Below, piece after piece: positions 1-4,813 of a stretch of DNA of 7,996 nucleotides. Within the stretch, counting starts at the first letter, position 1, and every line of letters starts with the position of its first letter. The position numbers and the translations under genes are program-made. Under the pieces are notes generated by a model, which saw only the letters and a list, made by a program, of their open reading frames with translations, was not told the DNA's origin and ran no database searches. The stretch is from JANWYT01 sp034432435 (GTDB lineage: Bacteria > Chloroflexota > Anaerolineae > Aggregatilineales > Phototrophicaceae): the NCBI GenBank assembly GCA_034432435.1, contig DAOUBS010000181.1, positions 1 through 7,996 on the forward strand. The letters are read 5' to 3'.

Positions 1-20
1 TCTCAGGGGGCAGGCGTCTC

Positions 21-1058
21 ATGAAACGATTTTTCGTGCTTTTTCTTGTGTTTAGCAGCGTGGCGCTGGCAGCGCAGGCGCAGGTTACACCTGATGCGCG
101 CTTCTTGATCGCTGATCTTGGGTTGGAACTCCCTGTGCCCTCTCGTTGGACGTATCGGGAAGGGGACGGCGTTTACTTTGCCGCCAACGACGCGGACATT
201 GACGCCGTGCTAGACGATAACCCCGCCACCGTGCCCAGCACGCCGGTGATCCAGCTGGTGGCTGTCCAGTTGCAAAATCCGCAGGCGGTGACGGCGCTGC
301 CCCTGCGCGATGCGTTCGACACGGCGGCGCGGCAGCTTCAGTTCACCACGGCTGAGCCGCTGCCGTCGTCGGTGTTGGGGCGCTTGGCGCTCACGGGCTT
401 CGGCACGCGGCAAAACGCGGGCTTCATCCTGACGGTGTGGCTCCAGGATGGGCGGCTCGTGCTGTTGAGCATGACCACGCCAGACGCGGCCAGCGCGCAA
501 GCTCAGGCGCGGGCGTGGGGCACGATCCTCTCCACCATCCAAGCCGTGGACGCGCTGCCGTTGGAGCGCCGCGCCGTCTCCACTTATGGGTTTGAGATGG
601 CCTACCCAGAAGGGTGGACAGTGCTCAACTTGGAGGACGGTGGCTTGTTCGGCGTGTTTGAGACCGCCGCGGACGCGCAGCTCGTCGCCAGCGGCACAGC
701 CACCACCGGCATCCGCGATTCGTCTGTGGTCGTGTCGGTCAATCGCTTTGAAGAACTGCGCCTCACGGACGACAGCCCAACGACCGAGCTGCAAAGCATC
801 CTCTCGGCCAACCTCGGCCTGACCATGCAGGTGACGCACGGCGAGTTCTTCGTCATCGGGATGAGGGGCACGGGGCTGTACGGCCAGATGCCCAACGGGC
901 GCTGGCTATACGTCGTGGGCGTGCTCGACACGACCAACGACCTCGTGTTCTTCTACATGTTGGCTGCCCCCACCGAGGCGCGCCTGCTGGAGCTGCAACC
1001 CACCTACCTGACGATGCTGCACAGCACCAACCTCGACCTCAGCCAACTGCCGCGCTAG
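21..1058 (+). CDS. Secreted protein with two tandem PsbP/Mog1-like domains, function unknown
   Basis: The 345-residue product begins with a clear Sec signal peptide: Lys-Arg at residues 2-3, a hydrophobic core, and likely cleavage after Ala-Gln-Ala at residue 20. It is probably exported and either released or loosely surface-bound, since no lipobox or later membrane segment is seen. The mature part looks like two diverged copies of one domain of about 150 residues. LGLELPVPSRW (ending at Trp43) aligns with YGFEMAYPEGW (ending at Trp199), and each copy ends in a strand pair followed by an Ala/Leu-rich helix. The pattern [YV]P-x-x-W after a short beta strand is typical of PsbP/Mog1-type (DUF1795-like) folds; this family call is my reading of the motif, not a search result. 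The ATG is preceded by AGGGGG at 5-10, ten bases upstream, and the signal peptide follows it directly, so the start is good. The gene is convergent with the DUF3352-like gene, which carries a related domain. No enzymatic motif is visible. Confidence 0.85.
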   Translation: MKRFFVLFLVFSSVALAAQAQVTPDARFLIADLGLELPVPSRWTYREGDGVYFAANDADIDAVLDDNPATVPSTPVIQLVAVQLQNPQAVTALPLRDAFDTAARQLQFTTAEPLPSSVLGRLALTGFGTRQNAGFILTVWLQDGRLVLLSMTTPDAASAQAQARAWGTILSTIQAVDALPLERRAVSTYGFEMAYPEGWTVLNLEDGGLFGVFETAADAQLVASGTATTGIRDSSVVVSVNRFEELRLTDDSPTTELQSILSANLGLTMQVTHGEFFVIGMRGTGLYGQMPNGRWLYVVGVLDTTNDLVFFYMLAAPTEARLLELQPTYLTMLHSTNLDLSQLPR

Positions 1059-1170
1059 CGCTCGTCGCCGCTGCCGCGCAGTTGGCCGCGGTTCACATGG
1101 GCGATCTGGTCTAGTAGCTGGCGCGCACCGGTTCGACACTCGCTAAAGGTCAACGTCTGAGTTACGTGAA

Positions 1171-1196
1171 CGGGCGTGGATGATCATCCACGCCCG
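1171..1196. repeat. 26-bp perfect palindrome between convergent genes; possible bidirectional terminator
   Basis: The arm CGGGCGTGGATGA (1171-1183) is followed immediately by its exact reverse complement (1184-1196). As RNA it folds into an 11-bp G+C-rich stem with a GATC loop, identical from either strand. It lies 113 bases after the stop of the plus-strand gene and 60 bases past the stop of the minus-strand gene. Neither side has a run of T, so it is not a textbook intrinsic terminator. Transcription stop or 3'-end protection for both convergent messages is the simplest role. A dispersed palindromic repeat or a protein-binding site is the alternative. Confidence 0.7.
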
Positions 1197-1223
1197 CCCC
1201 CTTGATGAGAAAAGCTGTATAGA

Positions 1224-1245
1224 GAGGGGCAGCGTGCTGCCCCTC
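1224..1245 (-). terminator. Hairpin just past the stop of the DUF3352-like gene, probable terminator
   Basis: GAGGGGCAGC at 1224-1233 and GCTGCCCCTC at 1236-1245 are perfect inverted arms. The closing pairs leave a 9-bp stem with a four-base loop. The hairpin starts 10 bases beyond the TAG stop (1258-1256) of the minus-strand gene. The minus-strand RNA after it is only moderately U-rich, with a UUUU some dozen bases on, so termination may be weak or may rely on the larger palindrome 27 bases further along. The rest of the convergent gap (1059-1170) shows no gene or RNA that I can support. Confidence 0.6.
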
Positions 1246-1255
1246 ATACCACTAT

Positions 1256-3685
1256 CTAGCGCACGATGGTAACCGACCCCAGAATGTCGGAAGCGGTGCG
1301 GAAAGCCTCACGCATCTCGCTGCGCGGCGCGTAGACGAAGGCCAGCATGATGCGCGAGTTGTCGATGATCGAGATCACGACGCGCCGCCCCGTGGCGAGG
1401 TCAGCAAAGGCCGAGTCGCGCCCGACGATGGTAGTCGCTTCTGGGATGGCGTTCTCGCCGCCGGTGATGTTGCCCAGCAGCACGCCCAAGATAACGCGCG
1501 CCCCCAACGTGGTTGAACTGCCGATGTCCTCCACGCTGATGCTCATGCTGATGTCGCCGGCTTCCATCGTCGAGATGTCAGAGCCGAACAGCGGCAGCCA
1601 TGCGCTCACGGTGTTGCCGACGTAGGTTACGCCGCCGTCCGTGGCGAAGGGCGGCAGGCCTTCCGTGCCCCACTCGGTCGGGTAGCTGATTGAGAAGGGG
1701 TTGGCGCTGTTGTTGTTCACGAAGGTGCTCAGGCCGCCCGTCGCGGGCTGCGTGGGCAGCAGCGGCATGGGCGTGAAGGTCGGCGTGGCGGCTATGGTCG
1801 GGGTAACGGTGGGAGTGGGCGTCAGCGTGGGGCGCATCGCCATTGCAGCGGCGGTGGCAGTGGCATCAGCTTCGATGGTCGCCACGAAGTCAACCGTTGG
1901 GGTTGGGCTGGGCGCTTCCTGAGCCACAGGCGTAACCCCTACCGTCAGGCGTATGATCAGGGAATTGTCGATTTGCTTGATGCTGAATACCCCCACGTCG
2001 AGCAGGTTGCCAACGCGGATGAGCGTCTGAAAGTCGCGTTCGTTGATGCGCAGCAGCGCGGCCACGCTCGGGCGCAGCGCCGCCAACCCTGCGTTGGACA
2101 TGTAGCCGTTGAACGCAGCGCCCGGCAGCACAGGGAAATCGCTGCCGGTGAAGCGGTTGGCAGCTGACGCTTGCCGAGCGTTCAACACGCTTTGGTAGGC
2201 GCCCACTGTGCCGATGAACACAAAGTCGGGGGTCTGCGCTGCAATCACCTCAAAAGTGAACCTGCCATCGTTGTAGACTACCGAGAAGCCATCATCCGTT
2301 TTGTAGAAGGTAGCAGGGCGGCGCAACGCTTGCAGCGTGAGCGGAAGCGCGCGATAGAGCCGTTCGAAGCTGCGCGTGGCGATGGCGGCATCGGTGTTGG
2401 CGATGATCAAGCCGAAGTCCAGCGGAACCTCCAGCGGGGGTGGGACGGGAGCCGTACCGGTCTTGGGCGCGACGAACACCAGATAATCCCCTACCAACGC
2501 GGGCAGCACGTCCGTTTCGAAGTCCAGCCCCAAGCCAACCGTCGTGACGATCCTCGACAGTAGATCCAGCCCCCGCTCACCGAGCTGTTGCGCGTTGGGC
2601 AGGATGCCCAGCGTAGCCGTGTCGGCCAGGGCGCCCAGCGATTTTGTCACGTCGCGGTAAGCCTGCGAGAGGTTGGCCCCGTGGATGGCGTAGAGGGTGT
2701 TGTTGGGCAAGAAGCGCAGGAAGGCGGGATTCACCGGGGTGGGCGTGCTAATATCAACGCCCAGCGCAGTGAACAGCGTTGGCATGCCGATGGGCTGCAC
2801 GATGTCGATCGTCAGGATGTTGGTTGGGAGGATCGTCAAGCCCAGCAGGGTTGGCTCTGTTCCTTGTGTTAGCGCTAGCTGGTCAATGTGCGGCTGCTGC
2901 CGGATTGGGCGTGTGGCCAGCGTGAGCTGCGCGGTGTCAACGTAGATCAGCGCGTTGTAAGTGGACGCTGGCAGGGTCTCAAGCATGCGCTGGAAGCGCA
3001 AATCGGCGCGCAGCGTCGGCTGTGGGCGCTGGTCATTGGTGCGCAAGTAGTCAAAGTAGCCGCGGGTGGTAACCCCAAGCGTCTCATTTGAGACGACGAC
3101 GAGGAAGTTCACGCGCTCGTCGTTGGGCACGTAGAGCGTGGCGCTGCCGAGCCTATGCGGCGTGTTGGGGATGTTCTGGCTGCGCAGGGTGCGCTCTACA
3201 GCGGCGCGTGCCGCCGACGGGTTGCGCACCTCAACGAACAGCCCGCCCGGCACGTAACTATCGTTGTCCCGATTCATGTCGAGCAGCACATCAATCGACT
3301 GCACGGCAACCGCTAGATAGTCCCCGAGCCATGCCTCTTGCTGCGTAAAAGTCTCGTTGAGCAGATCTTGCGTGAACTGATCAACCACACTCTCAACTGT
3401 AAGACCGCTCGGCAGGCCCAACTCTGGTAGGGCGTCGCTCACAATGGCGATCAAGTTGTTGAGAGCCGCGCGATAGTCGCGGTCGATGCGGATGGAGGCG
3501 TAGAACGGCGCTTGGGCGGGGGCGAGATAAGCCATGCGCGCTGGGCCACTAAGCAGGGACTGGGCGGATGAGCCGCTTTGCGCTTCTGTAGTGAGGCTGA
3601 CTGCTGATAAGCTCAGCACTGTCAAAATGAACGCGACCACAGAAGCCAATGTGCTCGCCCGTCGTTTGTCTGCTCGTAGAGCCAT
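1256..3685 (-). CDS. Secreted DUF3352-like protein with duplicated core, Thr-Pro linker and C-terminal PsbP-like domain
   Basis: The 809-residue product has a signal peptide (basic residues 4-9, hydrophobic 13-31, likely cut after Ala35). The core carries an internal duplication with an offset of about 270-286 residues. MAYLAPAQAPFYASI (51-65) matches FLRFLPNNTLYAIHG (322-336), LGDYLAVAV (120-128) matches VGDYLVFVA (398-406), and GGLFVEVRNPSAAR (147-160) matches FGLIIANTDAAIAT (424-437). The layout and the LGDxLAVAV-type motif resemble DUF3352 proteins of Chloroflexota and cyanobacteria, whose function is unknown. Residues 593-650 form a low-complexity linker rich in TPT and PTPT. A C-terminal domain (about 655-809) contains YPTEW (Trp672), as in the convergent gene at 21-1058. 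The start was set at 3685 because GGAGGAGGGG lies five bases upstream of this ATG and the signal peptide follows. A longer reading from a TTG at 3796 would begin inside the upstream terminator hairpin and hide the signal peptide. The protein is likely an exported envelope or extracellular protein; no catalytic motif is visible. Confidence 0.85.
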   Translation of the reverse strand: MALRADKRRASTLASVVAFILTVLSLSAVSLTTEAQSGSSAQSLLSGPARMAYLAPAQAPFYASIRIDRDYRAALNNLIAIVSDALPELGLPSGLTVESVVDQFTQDLLNETFTQQEAWLGDYLAVAVQSIDVLLDMNRDNDSYVPGGLFVEVRNPSAARAAVERTLRSQNIPNTPHRLGSATLYVPNDERVNFLVVVSNETLGVTTRGYFDYLRTNDQRPQPTLRADLRFQRMLETLPASTYNALIYVDTAQLTLATRPIRQQPHIDQLALTQGTEPTLLGLTILPTNILTIDIVQPIGMPTLFTALGVDISTPTPVNPAFLRFLPNNTLYAIHGANLSQAYRDVTKSLGALADTATLGILPNAQQLGERGLDLLSRIVTTVGLGLDFETDVLPALVGDYLVFVAPKTGTAPVPPPLEVPLDFGLIIANTDAAIATRSFERLYRALPLTLQALRRPATFYKTDDGFSVVYNDGRFTFEVIAAQTPDFVFIGTVGAYQSVLNARQASAANRFTGSDFPVLPGAAFNGYMSNAGLAALRPSVAALLRINERDFQTLIRVGNLLDVGVFSIKQIDNSLIIRLTVGVTPVAQEAPSPTPTVDFVATIEADATATAAAMAMRPTLTPTPTVTPTIAATPTFTPMPLLPTQPATGGLSTFVNNNSANPFSISYPTEWGTEGLPPFATDGGVTYVGNTVSAWLPLFGSDISTMEAGDISMSISVEDIGSSTTLGARVILGVLLGNITGGENAIPEATTIVGRDSAFADLATGRRVVISIIDNSRIMLAFVYAPRSEMREAFRTASDILGSVTIVR

Positions 3686-3688
3686 GTT

Positions 3689-3698
3689 CCCCTCCTCC
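3689..3698 (-). promoter_or_regulatory. Strong ribosome binding site that fixes the DUF3352-like start
   Basis: The minus strand reads GGAGGAGGGG, containing AGGAGG with five bases (GGAAC) before the ATG at 3685. It is the best Shine-Dalgarno sequence in the window and decides between this ATG and the upstream in-frame TTG (3796) and ATG (3706). Confidence 0.85.
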
Positions 3699-3719
3699 AA
3701 TGACATTTCTTTAGTTTTT

Positions 3720-3756
3720 TTGTAATTCACAAGAAAACTAAACTCATGAATTACAA
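3720..3756. repeat. 10-bp perfect inverted repeat in the leader/promoter region of the DUF3352-like gene
   Basis: TTGTAATTCA (3720-3729) and TGAATTACAA (3747-3756) are exact inverted copies separated by 17 bases. They sit in a sharply A+T-rich stretch (about 3699-3830) unlike the G+C-rich coding DNA. One arm overlaps the candidate -10 element at 3750-3755. It could be a two-half-site operator or a weak leader hairpin. A+T-rich sequence makes chance repeats more likely, so the call is tentative. Confidence 0.5.
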
Positions 3757-3779
3757 TCAAGTATATTCTAATCCGTAAA
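3750..3779 (-). promoter_or_regulatory. Candidate sigma-70-type promoter of the DUF3352-like gene
   Basis: On the minus strand TTTACG (3779-3774) is followed after 18 bases by TGTAAT (3755-3750), a five-of-six match to the -10 consensus. A second possible -10, TATACT (3765-3760), lies nearby but has no good -35. Either would give a leader of roughly 60-70 bases before the ATG at 3685. The preceding terminator at 3787-3807 implies that this gene needs its own promoter. The exact choice is uncertain because the region is A+T-rich. Confidence 0.4.
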
Positions 3780-3781
3780 AT

Positions 3782-3807
3782 AAAAAAATCGACCAATTGG
3801 GTCGATT
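3782..3807 (-). terminator. Rho-independent terminator of the J-protein gene
   Basis: AATCGACC (3787-3794) and GGTCGATT (3800-3807) form a perfect 8-bp stem with a five-base loop. On the minus strand the stem is followed at once by a T run (complement of the A run 3782-3788). It starts 21 bases after the TAA stop of the J-protein gene. Stem plus U tract in the right orientation make this a classic intrinsic terminator. It separates the chaperone message from the downstream DUF3352-like gene. Confidence 0.85.
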
Positions 3808-3828
3808 CTTAATAGAAATTTAGAAAAC

Positions 3829-4695
3829 TTAGCCTCGGTTGAGGCTGTCGCGCAGCTGCTCGACGAGGCGGCGCTGTTCTGGGGTGAGCCGCTCCGGCAC
3901 GGTGATATTGATGCGCGCGTAGAGGTCGCCCGAGGTACCTTTGGTGCTGGGCATACCTTTGCCTGCGAGGCGGAATTTGCGCCCGCTCTGCGTGCCAGCG
4001 GGGATCTTGAGCTTGAGCGGTCGGCCTAACGTGGGCACCTGCACCTCACCGCCCAACATGGCGGTAAACATGTCGATATTTACGTCTACCGTCAAATCGT
4101 AGCCGTCGCGCTTGAACTGGGGGTCTTCTGCCAGTTCGACGACGAGGTAGAGGTCACCGGGCATGCCACCGTTCGCGCCGAGGCCGCCCTCCCCTGCCAC
4201 GCGTACGCGTGTTCCGTCGGTCGCCCCCGCTGGGATTGACACGCGCAGTTGGCGATTGCCCTTGTTCAGGATGCGCTCCGTGCCGTGGTAGGCCTCATAG
4301 AGGCTGATCTGCACCGGCTGTTCGATGTCTTGGCCACGCAGTGGGCTGCGCCCGCGCTGAGACGTGCGCCCAAAGTTCATGAACGAGTTGAGGATGTCCT
4401 GCAAATCCTCGGCGTTGATGCCGCCTGCGCCGCCGTAGCCAGCATAGCCGGGCGGTGGGCCACCGGCCCCCTGCCGCGCATAATCAGCCCCGAACATGTC
4501 ATATTGACGGCGCTTTTCTGGGTCGCCCAGCACTTCATAGGCCTCGTTGATCTCCTTAAAGCGCTCTTCGGCCTGTGGATCGTTAGGGTTGGCGTCGGGG
4601 TGATAGCGCTTGGCCTGCTTGCGGAAAGCCTTCTTAATCTCGTCTTGAGTTGCGTTTTTATCCACACCCAACACGCTGTAGTAGTTCTGTGCCAT
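3829..4695 (-). CDS. Class B J-domain co-chaperone (DnaJ/CbpA-type, no zinc finger)
   Basis: This 288-residue cytoplasmic protein would recruit and stimulate the ATPase of an Hsp70 (DnaK) and deliver client proteins to it. The J domain spans about residues 4-69 with the diagnostic HPD at 32-34 and helix III/IV features (FKEINEAYEVLGDPEKRRQYD). A Gly-rich stretch follows (about 76-92), then the two beta-barrel client-binding domains of the DnaJ C-terminal family (about 124-200 and 201-270, with the typical EAYHGTERIL and GGEVQVPTL segments). There are no cysteines, so the CxxCxGxG zinc repeats of canonical DnaJ are absent. This makes it class B, close in length and order to E. coli CbpA (306 residues). 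The start at 4695 has AAGGA seven bases upstream and begins directly at the J domain. The in-frame extension to 4776 would start within the promoter and adds 27 residues unlike the family. No dnaK or grpE lies nearby. Confidence 0.95.
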   Translation of the reverse strand: MAQNYYSVLGVDKNATQDEIKKAFRKQAKRYHPDANPNDPQAEERFKEINEAYEVLGDPEKRRQYDMFGADYARQGAGGPPPGYAGYGGAGGINAEDLQDILNSFMNFGRTSQRGRSPLRGQDIEQPVQISLYEAYHGTERILNKGNRQLRVSIPAGATDGTRVRVAGEGGLGANGGMPGDLYLVVELAEDPQFKRDGYDLTVDVNIDMFTAMLGGEVQVPTLGRPLKLKIPAGTQSGRKFRLAGKGMPSTKGTSGDLYARINITVPERLTPEQRRLVEQLRDSLNRG

Positions 4696-4734
4696 ACTGC
4701 CATCCTTGACATGGAAGGTAGGTCGGTATTTCAC

Positions 4735-4775
4735 TGACCCCGTACTCATTGTAAGAAAGGTTACAATCGGGGTCA
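4735..4775. promoter_or_regulatory. Nested inverted repeats overlapping the J-protein promoter, possible operator
   Basis: The outer arms TGACCCCG (4735-4742) and CGGGGTCA (4768-4775) are exact inverted copies. Inside them ATTGTAA (4748-4754, reading from A4748) and TTACAAT (4761-4767) form a second exact pair around six bases. One outer arm overlaps the -35 element, one inner arm overlaps the -10, and the other outer arm covers the predicted start of transcription. Such placement suggests a repressor site. Alternatively the RNA from PBP read-through could fold into a 15-bp hairpin with a five-base bulge, but no U tract follows. The arms do not match CIRCE (TTAGCACTC-N9-GAGTGCTAA) or the HspR HAIR motif as I know them. 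Confidence 0.6.
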
Positions 4776-4776
4776 A
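4748..4776 (-). promoter_or_regulatory. Promoter of the J-protein gene (TTGACC-17-TACAAT)
   Basis: On the minus strand TTGACC (4776-4771) and TACAAT (4753-4748) each match the sigma-70 consensus at five of six bases, with the optimal 17-base spacing. Transcription would begin near 4741, leaving a leader of about 45 bases that contains the AAGGA ribosome site (4707-4703). This is the best full promoter in the window. It lies in the 118-base gap after the PBP gene, so the chaperone gene can be expressed independently. Confidence 0.75.
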
Positions 4777-4813
4777 TCAGGCGGCGCAATTTCTTATACG
4801 CTGTTTACACTGC

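Noticed and set aside
210..1139. Minus-strand open frames opposite the first secreted-protein gene
   Set aside because: Arg/Gln/His-rich, low-complexity products with no domain; the plus-strand frame has a signal peptide, ribosome site and internal repeats.
1055..1153. Short minus-strand frame of about 32 codons in the convergent gap ending in TAG
   Set aside because: It has no ribosome site and only a TTG start, and it overlaps the end of the plus-strand gene; too short to support.
1120..1160. GGTTCGACAC sequence resembling a tRNA T-loop
   Set aside because: No acceptor, anticodon or D-arm pairing could be built around it.
1757..1910. G/T-rich low-complexity DNA with GTGGGAGTGGGCGT-like repeats, possible minisatellite
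   Set aside because: Explained as the reverse strand of the Thr-Pro-rich linker of the DUF3352-like protein.
3686..3796. 37-residue N-terminal extension of the DUF3352-like protein from a TTG
   Set aside because: The start would lie in the loop of the upstream terminator, and the strong ribosome site plus signal peptide point to the ATG at 3685.
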